From positions 186,001 through 250,000 of the forward strand of contig JACKHB010000003.1 of assembly GCA_020639195.1 (NCBI GenBank): DNA of 64,000 nt, in the 5' to 3' direction. The translations under genes and the position numbers were made by a program. The notes below the pieces were generated by a model. The model saw nothing but the letters and a program-made list of their open reading frames with translations. It was not told the origin of the DNA and did no database searches. Below are positions 8,727 through 17,173 of the stretch, one piece after another (position 1 is the stretch's first letter; every line of letters begins with the position of its first letter). Origin of the DNA: Phycisphaeraceae bacterium (GTDB lineage: Bacteria; Planctomycetota; Phycisphaerae; Phycisphaerales; UBA1924).

Positions 8727-9713
8727 TCACGCGTAGACCTCGAGGAAGACCCGGCGGGAGGGGCGGATCTGCTTGTGGATCATTCGGCGCTCCCAGGATT
8801 GCGGAGCGTTGCGCAGGTCCGGATCCACCTCGACGTATTGGGTGGACTCAGAGGGGGGCAGAACGGTCACGAGTTCCCGCAACAGGCCCAGTTCCATGCC
8901 GGCAACGCCGCACACGTAGATCAGGGCGCGATCTGAGGCAAGCACACTGCGGAACAGATCTCGGTGGGTCTCGAGGCGACGGGACACGTACATGGGCGCA
9001 TGTCCGTCCCGCTGGGACTGGCGGCTGAGCGCGGTCAGATAGGTGAAATTGGGGTGAGAATCGGCGAGTTCGAGAAACGCCGAGTCGTACAGGAGATCGG
9101 TGGCGTACGCGGCGCCCATGACCAGCACGATGCGAGAGTCGACGCCCGATCGAAGCAGGTCCAGCACCATGCCTCGGAACGGGGCGATGCCGGTGCCGGT
9201 GGCAAAGAACACGTAGTCGTGTGCGGCGGGATCGGAGGGGAGGACAAAGCGCTTTCCGTTTGGGCCGGTGACGGGCACCCGATCACCCACCTGCAGGTCG
9301 CAGAGAAAGTTCGAGGCGACACCGAGAAACAGGCGGTGCGTTTCCCAGTGCTCGTCGATCGTGCGTTTGACCGTCGTGGAGAGGTGGTTTCCGTGGCCAT
9401 CTTCTCCGAGGCTGGGCGATGCAGCTGAATACAGCCGGAGTTTGTGGGGGCGGCCATTGCCGTCGAGCCCCGGCGGCAGCACGCCGAACGACTGTCCGGG
9501 GCGAACGCGTCCGGCCAGCGGCGAGCCGGAGACGTCCAGGACGACGTGGCGAACAAAGCTCGCCGCCCTGCGGGTCGCGGTGCAGGATTCAGAGGCGACC
9601 ACGGTGGCCCCGAACGGGGCCGCGGGTGTCACCAGATGCAGATCGACCGGAGTGAGTTCGGGGCTCTGCACGGCGGGTTCGGGGGTGGCAGGACCGGCGC
9701 TGGGCACGGTCAT
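8727..9713 (-). CDS. Ferredoxin-NADP(+) reductase-like flavoprotein
   Basis: 328 residues of the plant-type FNR family. The FAD-binding motif RLYS is at 93-96, the NADP-binding motif GTGIAPFRG at 173-181, VCGVAGMELGLL near 275-285, and the protein ends in VFLEVYA, where an aromatic residue near the C-terminus stacks on the flavin. The reaction is electron transfer between NADPH and ferredoxin or flavodoxin. The N-terminal ~35 residues are Pro/Ala-rich and poorly conserved. BoxA-type reductases are similar in this region, but no box genes are present. It overlaps the preceding lipoprotein gene by four bases (ATGA type), implying translational coupling to an apparently unrelated protein. Confidence 0.87.
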   Translation of the reverse strand: MTVPSAGPATPEPAVQSPELTPVDLHLVTPAAPFGATVVASESCTATRRAASFVRHVVLDVSGSPLAGRVRPGQSFGVLPPGLDGNGRPHKLRLYSAASPSLGEDGHGNHLSTTVKRTIDEHWETHRLFLGVASNFLCDLQVGDRVPVTGPNGKRFVLPSDPAAHDYVFFATGTGIAPFRGMVLDLLRSGVDSRIVLVMGAAYATDLLYDSAFLELADSHPNFTYLTALSRQSQRDGHAPMYVSRRLETHRDLFRSVLASDRALIYVCGVAGMELGLLRELVTVLPPSESTQYVEVDPDLRNAPQSWERRMIHKQIRPSRRVFLEVYA

Positions 9714-11089
9714 CCCTCTTGGAGGTCCTCGTCGAATTCCTCGGGCGATTCCGAAGTCACGCCGAGGTCGCTCAGCGCGTCGTCCTGCGCGCTTGCCGCG
9801 GACGCGAGCGAAGAGCGGGCACCGGCCAAAGCGTCCTGCGCGGCTTGATCGCGAACACCAGCGGATTCCAGGGCGGCGACGGCGGCTCGGTATGCCTCCG
9901 CGGCCGAACGACGGGTGCTGATTTCCTTCTGGCGCGCTTTGGTTAGTGCAGCGGCCGCGTCCTGCATTCCGATGCCGTCGAGCCGCGACAAGAGTTCGCG
10001 ATAGGCGACGATGCCGCCCGCGTGATCCGCGAGCACTCCGGCGCGGCCCTGATCGATTCGAGCAGATATGAGCTGGGCCTGGGTGCGCAGCACGGTCTGC
10101 GCGGGGCGGACGTGCGAGCGAGTGGACTCATATGCGTTGACGGCGGCGTCCACGGCGGGATCGAGGGTCTGAGTCCGGAACTGTGTCAGTCCGTCGGCGC
10201 CAAACACCATCTCTCGCAATTCGTCGCGGAGCTGCGAAGCGTTGCGACGGGCGGCCCGTGCGTTCTCGAGCTTGGCATCTCGCTGGTTGGTCACCGTCTT
10301 GATTTGGTTGAGCACGGTCTCGCGGCGCCGAGTCCAATGCTCGCGTTCCAGATCCGCCTGCTCGACGCGGGGAGTGACCTGGTCGAGGTCGATCTGGATT
10401 TGCTCGGCTCGGAGCGCCAAGCGATCGGCAGAGCGTGCGTGATCCTGCGACTGCCGATAGACGTTCAGCGCTTCGCGCGCCGAGAGGCGTGCGGCATCGA
10501 GGTCCAGCCGGGCCGCCTGGGACCGCTCGGTCTGCGCCTGGGTCAGCAGTTCGTCGATGCGAGACTGAAGGTCGGCGGCTTCGGAAGCATGCCCGGCACG
10601 AGTGGAGACGAGATCCCGCAGCGCGGCGTCGGCTTGGTCGAGCTCCTGCTGGAGCGATTCCAAGACCGGAGCCGCGTCGTAGGCCTCGGCGTTGTCCGCG
10701 ATGGAGTCCGCCTGACGCCACAGCGAGAACTGCGCCTGGGCGGCGATGATCCGGTCGAGTGCGTCACGCTCAGCGGCGATCGCGTCGGCCTCGGCCTGAA
10801 CGGCCTGTCCAATCTGTGTCTCCGCGAGGATCATCCCCGCGGCTCCGCGCTGCATGTCCGAGGCGTGGTCGCCCAGGGACCCGAGTTCGGACTTGATCTT
10901 GGAATAGCTCTGGCGAGCGAAGTCGGGCTCTGGGGGAACTCCTCGTCCGGCATCCAGCAGCGTGAGCGTCGACGCCGTCGACTGAATGTGTGCCTCGGCC
11001 TCGTCGCGCTCGCACCCGGCGAGCCCGCCGGCGAGCAAAAGCAGCGAAACGGACAGCCGCGTGGAGAATGCCAAGTGTTGCCGCTTCAT
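9710..11089 (-). CDS. Coiled-coil lipoprotein
   Basis: 459 residues. Starting at the ATG at 11089 gives a textbook lipoprotein signal, STRLSVSLLLLAGGLAGC, with lipobox LAGC. The open frame extends upstream to 11317 without signal-like sequence. Nearly the whole mature part is predicted coiled coil (long runs rich in Gln, Arg, Ala and Asp, for example QADLEREHWTRRRETVLNQI). The acidic C-terminus ends EEFDEDLQEG. No enzyme motif is seen. It may be a periplasmic rod or tether attached to a membrane. The four-base overlap with the ferredoxin reductase gene suggests co-expression. Confidence 0.75.
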   Translation of the reverse strand: MKRQHLAFSTRLSVSLLLLAGGLAGCERDEAEAHIQSTASTLTLLDAGRGVPPEPDFARQSYSKIKSELGSLGDHASDMQRGAAGMILAETQIGQAVQAEADAIAAERDALDRIIAAQAQFSLWRQADSIADNAEAYDAAPVLESLQQELDQADAALRDLVSTRAGHASEAADLQSRIDELLTQAQTERSQAARLDLDAARLSAREALNVYRQSQDHARSADRLALRAEQIQIDLDQVTPRVEQADLEREHWTRRRETVLNQIKTVTNQRDAKLENARAARRNASQLRDELREMVFGADGLTQFRTQTLDPAVDAAVNAYESTRSHVRPAQTVLRTQAQLISARIDQGRAGVLADHAGGIVAYRELLSRLDGIGMQDAAAALTKARQKEISTRRSAAEAYRAAVAALESAGVRDQAAQDALAGARSSLASAASAQDDALSDLGVTSESPEEFDEDLQEG

Positions 11090-11186
11090 CGCGTTGCGTT
11101 CCCTTTCGGGTCTCGTTTGCGGTCCGGGACGGCGAGGGCGATCATACGCGCGGCAGGCCGGTTCCGCACGCGAGGGAGTCGGAGGG

Positions 11187-12500
11187 CTATCGCAGCGGGT
11201 TCTGGTCCCCGGCGCGGTCCAGGAGTGGCTGCGGGGGTGTGTAGACCACGGGATAGTCGGTATGGGGGCGGTACATCGACCGGATCCACTGGAGGGCGCG
11301 CTCGAACCGTGGGTCATCCGGCGAGGTCAGGACGGCCCTCCAGGGTCGTTCTCGCCCCAGCTCGAGCACCGGAGGATGAGGAAACCGAGAGTTCTCTCGC
11401 GGCAGGGCCATCTGGAGGAGCGGAGACTTGGCGGGTTCTTCGTAGTTGATCAGGGGGGTTCCGTCGGCCAACCGGTACCGATCCAGAATCAGGAAATTCG
11501 TATACACCGTCTCGTCCGAGTTGGGGCGATCCATCGCGAGAGGCAGGTTGCCAGCATTGTCTCCGCCGTGACAGCGTGACGTCGCGCAGCCCCGCAAGAG
11601 CCAGCCCCGATGCACGTCTTCGCGAAAGCGGTGCATCGAGCCGGGATCCTCGAGTACCTGCACTTCGGGGTATAGATCTCGGGCGCGCAACCGAAACAAC
11701 AACTCCAGCACGCGGTGGGGGGCGAGGTGGTGCAGGGCGTCGCGCCCCTCGGGCGACAGCGGGATTTCCTCGTGCCCGGCGTACCGCTCGATCAGCCTGT
11801 CGATGGTTTCGTGCTCGATGACCATTCTGGGTGGGGATGCGAGGTCCACCTCATACACCCGGATGAGATTCACTTGCTCGGGCGCCAGCGTCGGAAACGT
11901 CCGGCGGTGTGGAATCGGGTTCGGAGCGCCATCATCCGAAGGATCACGCCGTGAAGCGAGCAGTGCGATCTGCTGTTCAAGCATGACCCGATACTGGAGG
12001 GCCTTTGGATTCAGGGGATCGCGCTGCAGGATTTGGCGCACCTCATCCAGCGCGAGTCGGTACTCGGCGTGTCCGATCAGCCAGTCCACGAGCAGCAGGA
12101 TCTGGTCGGTGTCGGAGTCTCCGACGGCGGCCCTCATGGCCTCGTAGCGATCGATGATCGGCTCGAGAAGCTCCACTCGATCGATGCGGAGCATCTCGAC
12201 AGTGGTCAGGACCCGATCGATTCGCAGAACGACCCGGTCGTCGGTGCGTTCGACGAGCGATCCACTGAGCCTTGTGCCATCCTTGAGCACCACGACACAT
12301 CGGGGCTCGGCATCGACGGGGTCGGGCAGGCGAGGCGCCCAGGTTGCAGGGCAGAACCGGGCGCCCTCGGAGCGACGAGCGCCGACGCCGATCAATCCCG
12401 TCGCGGCAATGGCTCCCATGCCAACGCATGCCCACCAAAGCCCCGCCGCGAAGGGGCTCATGGCGCGTCGGCGTCCGAGTCTGGCAGAAGGGGACGACAT
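11187..12500 (-). CDS. Membrane-anchored protein with TPR-like region and CX4CH motif
   Basis: 437 residues: an N-terminal membrane segment (about 17-40), a beta-rich stretch (VVVLKDGTRLSGSLVERTDD, 69-88) typical of planctomycete proteins, a TPR-like helical part (DEVRQILQRDPLNPKALQYR, 152-171), then a region with C305-ATSR-C310-H311-GG. This resembles a c-type haem motif, but with four residues between the cysteines instead of two. Planctomycete cytochrome-like proteins often combine such parts. The downstream text has few cysteines, so only one haem is possible. I cannot name the family. It lies 97 bases upstream of the coiled-coil lipoprotein on the same strand. Confidence 0.6.
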   Translation of the reverse strand: MSSPSARLGRRRAMSPFAAGLWWACVGMGAIAATGLIGVGARRSEGARFCPATWAPRLPDPVDAEPRCVVVLKDGTRLSGSLVERTDDRVVLRIDRVLTTVEMLRIDRVELLEPIIDRYEAMRAAVGDSDTDQILLLVDWLIGHAEYRLALDEVRQILQRDPLNPKALQYRVMLEQQIALLASRRDPSDDGAPNPIPHRRTFPTLAPEQVNLIRVYEVDLASPPRMVIEHETIDRLIERYAGHEEIPLSPEGRDALHHLAPHRVLELLFRLRARDLYPEVQVLEDPGSMHRFREDVHRGWLLRGCATSRCHGGDNAGNLPLAMDRPNSDETVYTNFLILDRYRLADGTPLINYEEPAKSPLLQMALPRENSRFPHPPVLELGRERPWRAVLTSPDDPRFERALQWIRSMYRPHTDYPVVYTPPQPLLDRAGDQNPLR

Positions 12501-12588
12501 GGAGGGAGCATTGTGTTCATACGCCCCGGCGATGTCCAGAGTTCCGGACGGATCCAGGATCCCGAGCGTCGCCCGGGTGGCGATGGCC

Positions 12589-14118
12589 TCAGGCCGCCGA
12601 CCGGATCAGGGCGTCGAGCGTCGCGGCGCTCACCCAGGAGGTGTCCGTGTCCAGGGCCCCGACCTCGGCGAGAGGGCGTCGGCGTTGGCTAAGAAGATCC
12701 TCGAACCAGGGCTCGGAGCCGTCGCTCGGCGCACAGATTGTGAGCGGGCCCTTGAGGTGGTTCCGCGGGCGGAACCGGAACGGGCCGACCTGGAGCGATG
12801 CGCTCGTGAACAGCAGTCTTTGGATTGTCAGAGTGGGGGCCGGTCCTTGCTGCGCCTGCTCGACGAGGCTGCGCACCGCGCGGAGCGCCTGATCCAAGCG
12901 AGCGGCTCGCATGGCCACCAGCGTCTGGAGTTCCGCCAGGCGCGTGGCGGCTATCCGTCCCGTGACACTTCGGATCGCGTCGAGCTCGCGCTTCGCGTCC
13001 TCCAACTCCGCGCGCAGTTGCGGGAGCAGCGTCTGGGCGTGTTTGTGGAACGTGCCGTCGAGAGTGCGTCCGGTCACGTGCAACGAGGCGGGGATTCCAG
13101 TCTCACCGGCGACCTGGCCCACTTCCGCCCGCTCGCCCACGACGACGGTCGAGCCCACGACTCTTGCCTTGGGCGAATCGAGCGCTCTGCCGACGCGAAG
13201 ATGCGTGTTGTTGATCTCGCCCTTGACGACGCAGTCGCGCCCGACCTCGGCGATGACCCCGTCAAGATACCTGGCATCGAGGTCGCGAGCGACGCGCAGC
13301 GTGCCCTTTTCTCGCCCGGCCATACCGCGCAGCAGGAACGCGTCTCGGCCCACAGAGATGTTCGCCGCCTCGATGAACTCGCCCGCGTGGAGGTCTCGGC
13401 CGACTCGCACCGCGAAGCAGTCCTTGATTCCGCGTCGGATATCGACGTCGCCCGGAAAGTCGATGTTGCCAGTGGAGAAGTCGATCCACTCCCGAATCTC
13501 GAGGGTTGGGTTGACGCGCAGCGTGATGGCGGTGTGCTCGAGCACCCCCGAGTTCCGGGCGACCAATCGATGATCGGGCTCGGTGACCTCCACGGACGCA
13601 TCAATGGTGATTGGTAGGCGTTTCCCGGGCTTGGCCGCCAGCACTCTCCCGTAGATGTCCTGCCCATCGACGCCTTGCGTGGGAGGTTCGATTCGTCCGA
13701 GGACCTCTCCCTCGTGGATGACGACGAATGCGGTCCGGCTGTAGTGGTCGATCGCCCCTTTCGGTCCGCGATCGGCATCGCTCCCGGCCTGCATGGCGCC
13801 ATCCGATGCCCGGAGTGAGGTGCTCTGGAATCGATCTTCGAGCGTCAGGCGCGCGTCCAGTCCGTGTTGCGGAGGTACTCCCGACGCGACCACTCGTTCG
13901 TGCGCGCTCGTGGAGTCGGCGGCATAGGCGGAGACGAGATCAGCGACCGCCTCATGGTCGATGGACTCGTCTGCGAGTCCGCGTTCGGCGAGCAAGGCGC
14001 CCAGCAACGCCTCGGTGACATCCTCCACGGGCATGCCCGGCGCGATGGCGATGGAGGCGGAAGAGCGATCCTCCGCGCACTTGACCCGCACGAGTTGCCG
14101 AATCTGATCGTCGTTCAT
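12589..14118 (-). CDS. FapA/DUF342 family protein
   Basis: 509 residues. The central part (about residues 130-340) is a DUF342/FapA beta-helix: GRIEPPTQGVDGQDIYGRVL, then GKRLPITIDASVEV, LEIREWIDFSTGNIDFPGDV and repeated hexapeptide-like strands (VRVGRDLHAGEFIEAANISV, AEVGRDCVVKGEINN). A coiled coil follows (about 345-420). In Bacillus and Vibrio, FapA-family proteins act in polar localisation or flagellar assembly, and many related proteins are uncharacterised polymer-forming scaffolds. No flagellar genes are nearby, so a flagellar role is not supported. It has no signal peptide and is probably cytoplasmic. Confidence 0.82.
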   Translation of the reverse strand: MNDDQIRQLVRVKCAEDRSSASIAIAPGMPVEDVTEALLGALLAERGLADESIDHEAVADLVSAYAADSTSAHERVVASGVPPQHGLDARLTLEDRFQSTSLRASDGAMQAGSDADRGPKGAIDHYSRTAFVVIHEGEVLGRIEPPTQGVDGQDIYGRVLAAKPGKRLPITIDASVEVTEPDHRLVARNSGVLEHTAITLRVNPTLEIREWIDFSTGNIDFPGDVDIRRGIKDCFAVRVGRDLHAGEFIEAANISVGRDAFLLRGMAGREKGTLRVARDLDARYLDGVIAEVGRDCVVKGEINNTHLRVGRALDSPKARVVGSTVVVGERAEVGQVAGETGIPASLHVTGRTLDGTFHKHAQTLLPQLRAELEDAKRELDAIRSVTGRIAATRLAELQTLVAMRAARLDQALRAVRSLVEQAQQGPAPTLTIQRLLFTSASLQVGPFRFRPRNHLKGPLTICAPSDGSEPWFEDLLSQRRRPLAEVGALDTDTSWVSAATLDALIRSAA

Positions 14119-14333
14119 GCGTGCACGTCAGGCAAGCGAGGCTCGTTTCGCCTCGGCCGAATTCCACGGCTCAGGGCCCCGCTTGGGAACGATCCCGACC
14201 GATGGGCAGCGCGCGGAGGCTCCACAAGACATCGAGATCCGTATCGTCGTGCACGAACGGGAGCTTGACGCGAGGTCCGGAACGCGACGGTCGCGGAGGC
14301 ACGACCGATGCGGGTTCGGCAGAGGTATCCGTG

Positions 14334-16340
14334 TTACCGGACCGGGTTGCGGTCCAGGAGGTCTCCACCGGTCTGGACCACCGCACTGGATTCTGAGATG
14401 GCGCGCCCGACCGGCTCGGCCAATCCGCCGAGATGGGTCGCGAGAAACTGCTCGGTGATCGCAACGAAGGCGATGCTGTTGGCTGGCCGGCGTAGGCCGT
14501 GTCCCTCATCTGGGAACACGGCGTAGGTCACCGGAACACCACGAGCGCAGAGTTGGCTCACGATCTCGTCAGACTCTTCCCGGCGCACGCGCGGATCGCG
14601 GGATCCATGGACCACGAGCAGAGGACAGGTCATCCGATCCACGTGCGTCACGGGAGACCGCTCGATCAGCATCGCGATATCGGCGGGGTCGTCGACGTCG
14701 CCCACCCTTGAGGACCAGAGCGCTCGCTGGGGCTCCCAATAGGGCGGGATCGAGCGCAACAGCGTGGGAAGCGAACTCGGCCCCATGACATCGACCGCGC
14801 ACGCAAACATGTCCGGTGAACGGGCGGTTGCCATGAGCGCGGCGTACCCGCCGTAGCTGGCGCCAACGATCCCGATTCTCGCAGAATCGGCCACACCGTG
14901 ACGAATCGCCCAGACGACCGCGTCGATCAGGTCGTCGTTCATCTTGGCGCCCCATTCACGGTCGCCGGCGTTGACGAACGCCTTGCCAAAGCCGGTCGAA
15001 CCGCGAAAGTTGACGCTCAGAACGGCGTACCCGCGATTGGCAAGGAGTTGATGGATCGGGTGATATCCCCACCGATCGCGCGCCCACGGTCCTCCGTGGA
15101 CGAGCAACACCATCGGGAGCGGGCTGGACGGCGAGATGGCGCCCTCGGGCGCGGCGCCAACCGGCAGCGTCAGGTAGCTCACCAGCTCAAGCCCGTCTCG
15201 AGCCCGAATGATCACCGGTCGCATCGGCGAGAGAGCGACATGCTCCAACGCCTCTCGATGGTGAAACAGAAATGTCGTCTGGCACTCGCCGCGACGGCGT
15301 CGATCAACGAGGTAGTACGAGACCGGGCCGTCGTCTTCGACGCTCGCGACGACCCACCTCGTGAGGTCGTCCGATTGACTCGTCACCTCGATTTCGCCCG
15401 GAAGCAGCGCGCCCAGCCGCTTCAGGTCTTGTTGAGTCGTTTCATCGAGGGCGTCCCATCGCCTGCGGAGTTGCTCGAACGCCGCCGCGAGTGGTCTGCC
15501 TGTCAGCGGATCCAGGAGCACCATCGAGAGATCCGACTTGGCATCCTGGAGCAGGACACGCGGCTGCTCGTCGCGCGAGTCCGGCTGGAGCGCAAGGCTG
15601 ACCAGCGCGGACGTGTCCCGGCCCCGGCTGTCGCGCAGATAGATGGTTCGATGATCGTCTGAGACTGACAGCACGGCGGTAGTCAGCAGGTCCTCGGGTG
15701 GAATCACTCCCAGGCTCCGCTCCGAGTCCGGCTCGACGAGCAGGATCTCGCCGCCGCCACCAAGCGTCACGCGGGTTCCGATCGTGATCTGCCATCGAGG
15801 ATCCACCGCCCAGTCTCCAACCCCTTCAGGACACCGGCGGACCAGACGACGAGCTCCGGTGACCGTGTTGACCGCCCAGAGGTCGTGCAGTCGTGGATCG
15901 CGGTCGTTGAGTCCGACCAGCGCCTCATCGGGATGAGCGGGGCTGAGATTGACGAGCCTCGCCTGGACCCCTCCGGCCGGGGTCAGGGGCGTCAGCCGAC
16001 CGGTGTTCATGGCAACGCTGATCAGCCTCCAGGACTCGCTGCCGTCCTCGTCGATCATGCACAGCACGTGGGTGCCATTGGGCGCCCACGCATGAAGTGG
16101 AACTCCCGGAGAAGCGAACGACGTGACCGGGCGGGCGTTCTGGGGCGCGTCGGCGGGGGCCACCCAGACGTTCATCACGCCATCGACCGACGCGAGGAAC
16201 GAGATCGTCGAGCCGTCGGGAGAGACTCGGACCTGCGTGCGGTCGGGGTTGCCGAAGAACACGGCACGCGGCACGAGTTGTGCACCCGCGGGGCCAACGG
16301 CGATCCACAGCAGCGCGACGGCAACCCTCACGACGTTCAC
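14334..16340 (-). CDS. Secreted S9 family (prolyl oligopeptidase/acylaminoacyl-type) peptidase
   Basis: 668 residues from a GTG at 16340 preceded by GGGGAGG nine bases upstream. This start avoids reading back through the tRNA-Leu gene and gives a signal peptide ending AGA-Q. The N-terminal ~380 residues form a beta-propeller of WD/TolB-like repeats (VRVSPDGSTISFLASVDG). The C-terminal alpha/beta hydrolase has GASYGG with nucleophile Ser495, Asp582 in GSRDPRV and His614 in DEGHG, so the catalytic triad is complete. These enzymes release N-terminal or internal dipeptides. It stands alone, between the tRNA and the FapA gene. The 215 bases after it (14119-14333) hold no gene I can support. Confidence 0.92.
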   Translation of the reverse strand: MNVVRVAVALLWIAVGPAGAQLVPRAVFFGNPDRTQVRVSPDGSTISFLASVDGVMNVWVAPADAPQNARPVTSFASPGVPLHAWAPNGTHVLCMIDEDGSESWRLISVAMNTGRLTPLTPAGGVQARLVNLSPAHPDEALVGLNDRDPRLHDLWAVNTVTGARRLVRRCPEGVGDWAVDPRWQITIGTRVTLGGGGEILLVEPDSERSLGVIPPEDLLTTAVLSVSDDHRTIYLRDSRGRDTSALVSLALQPDSRDEQPRVLLQDAKSDLSMVLLDPLTGRPLAAAFEQLRRRWDALDETTQQDLKRLGALLPGEIEVTSQSDDLTRWVVASVEDDGPVSYYLVDRRRRGECQTTFLFHHREALEHVALSPMRPVIIRARDGLELVSYLTLPVGAAPEGAISPSSPLPMVLLVHGGPWARDRWGYHPIHQLLANRGYAVLSVNFRGSTGFGKAFVNAGDREWGAKMNDDLIDAVVWAIRHGVADSARIGIVGASYGGYAALMATARSPDMFACAVDVMGPSSLPTLLRSIPPYWEPQRALWSSRVGDVDDPADIAMLIERSPVTHVDRMTCPLLVVHGSRDPRVRREESDEIVSQLCARGVPVTYAVFPDEGHGLRRPANSIAFVAITEQFLATHLGGLAEPVGRAISESSAVVQTGGDLLDRNPVR

Positions 16341-16437
16341 GAGTCCGTGCCTCCCCGACCAGCCGAACGCTGACCCGCCCGAGTCTACGGGACGTGTCTT
16401 TCGACGTTGCGGGGTGACGCTGGCGTGGGGCTCGGAA

Positions 16438-16521
16438 TGCCCAGGAGAGGACTCGAACCTCCACCCCGTTGCCGGGACCAGCACCTCAAGCTGGCGCGTC
16501 TGCCAATTCCGCCACCTGGGC
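16438..16521 (-). tRNA. tRNA-Leu (anticodon GAG)
   Basis: 84 nucleotides on the minus strand. The acceptor arms GCCCAGG and CCTGGGC pair. The anticodon stem CCAGC/GCTGG closes the loop TTGAGGT with anticodon GAG. A long variable arm (CCCGGCAACGGG) marks it as type II, and the T arm contains GGTTCGAGTCC. The discriminator base is A; CCA is not encoded. Confidence 0.95.
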
Positions 16522-16534
16522 ATGTGGGGCGACG

Positions 16535-16540
16535 AGTATA
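16535..16540 (-). promoter_or_regulatory. Candidate -10 element TATACT for tRNA-Leu
   Basis: GCTATACTCG on the minus strand ends 14 bases before the 5' end of the tRNA, the right distance for a short leader. It shares the GSTAYACTCG form seen at other promoters in this window. Confidence 0.5.
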
Positions 16541-16615
16541 GCCCAAAGCCGTCTGGGAGCATCCCACTTCGGCTATCGTGACGAGGCGGTGTTCCTCGAT
16601 GGAGAAGGGCGGACG

Positions 16616-17095
16616 ATGGGTCAAGCCTTGACAGATATTCGACCGGTGCTCGAGCGGGTGGCCAGGGTGGCGCGCGACGCGGGTGTGTTCGGGGAAGTCC
16701 GCGTGAGCGATTCGCGGCTGGAGTGCGAAGCGCTTGGATCGGCGGAGGCGGCGTGGTACCGCCTCGAGGCCGAGGGCGACTCGCTCTGGGTCTCTCTGGT
16801 GATGAAGGACAGGTGGTTGAGCGAGTCCATTGAGTCAGACCTCATGCACACGGGCGACTCGCTTGAGGAATTGCTCGAGGAAGAGCTCGTCGATCAGGGG
16901 CTCGAGGGCAAGCCCATGCCCTGCCAGCACTTCCGGTCGGACGACCTGCTGTTTACGTTTCGATCCGCCGTGCCACGAGTCCCGGGCGGATGGACAACCG
17001 AGAGCGCGGGGGTGGTCGCCGGGCAGTGCCTGCTCGCGTACGAGGCGTGCTTCCGCCAACTCGGAGACATGCACGAATCCGCGTCGGATGAATGA
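16616..17095 (+). CDS. Uncharacterised small cytoplasmic protein
   Basis: 159 residues starting at ATG 16616, with AGGG about six bases and GGAG about eleven bases upstream. It is acidic, with no signal peptide or membrane segment. Features are an N-terminal helix (IRPVLERVARVARDAGV), a central strand-rich part (EVRVSDSRLECEALGSAEAA, SLWVSLVMKDRWLSES), an acidic helix (DSLEELLEEELVDQG) and one Cys-His pair in MPCQHFRSDDLLFTF. The layout is reminiscent of the YbjN/secretion-chaperone-like fold, but I cannot confirm it. It lies between tRNA-Leu and a glycosyltransferase on the same strand as the latter, 78 bases apart. Confidence 0.7.
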   Translation: MGQALTDIRPVLERVARVARDAGVFGEVRVSDSRLECEALGSAEAAWYRLEAEGDSLWVSLVMKDRWLSESIESDLMHTGDSLEELLEEELVDQGLEGKPMPCQHFRSDDLLFTFRSAVPRVPGGWTTESAGVVAGQCLLAYEACFRQLGDMHESASDE

Positions 17096-17135
17096 TCGGT
17101 CGCACGGGCGCGACCGTCGGGGATCCGATCCACGC

Positions 17136-17141
17136 TACACT
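17136..17141 (+). promoter_or_regulatory. Candidate -10 element TACACT for the glycosyltransferase gene
   Basis: GCTACACTCG lies 32 bases upstream of the ATG at 17174 and matches the recurrent promoter-like core. No good -35 is seen. Confidence 0.35.
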
Positions 17142-17173
17142 CGCACCCCCCATAGGGAAGGCGGCGTGGTGCG

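Noticed and set aside
14137..14155. Hairpin CGAGGC/GCCTCG between the S9 peptidase and FapA genes
   Set aside because: Only six pairs, at a GC level where this occurs by chance, and no T run.
14171..14509. Minus-strand frame ending RVKLPFVHDDTDLDVLWSL
   Set aside because: Its tail looks protein-like, but it has no start with a ribosome binding site and overlaps the end of the S9 peptidase in another frame.
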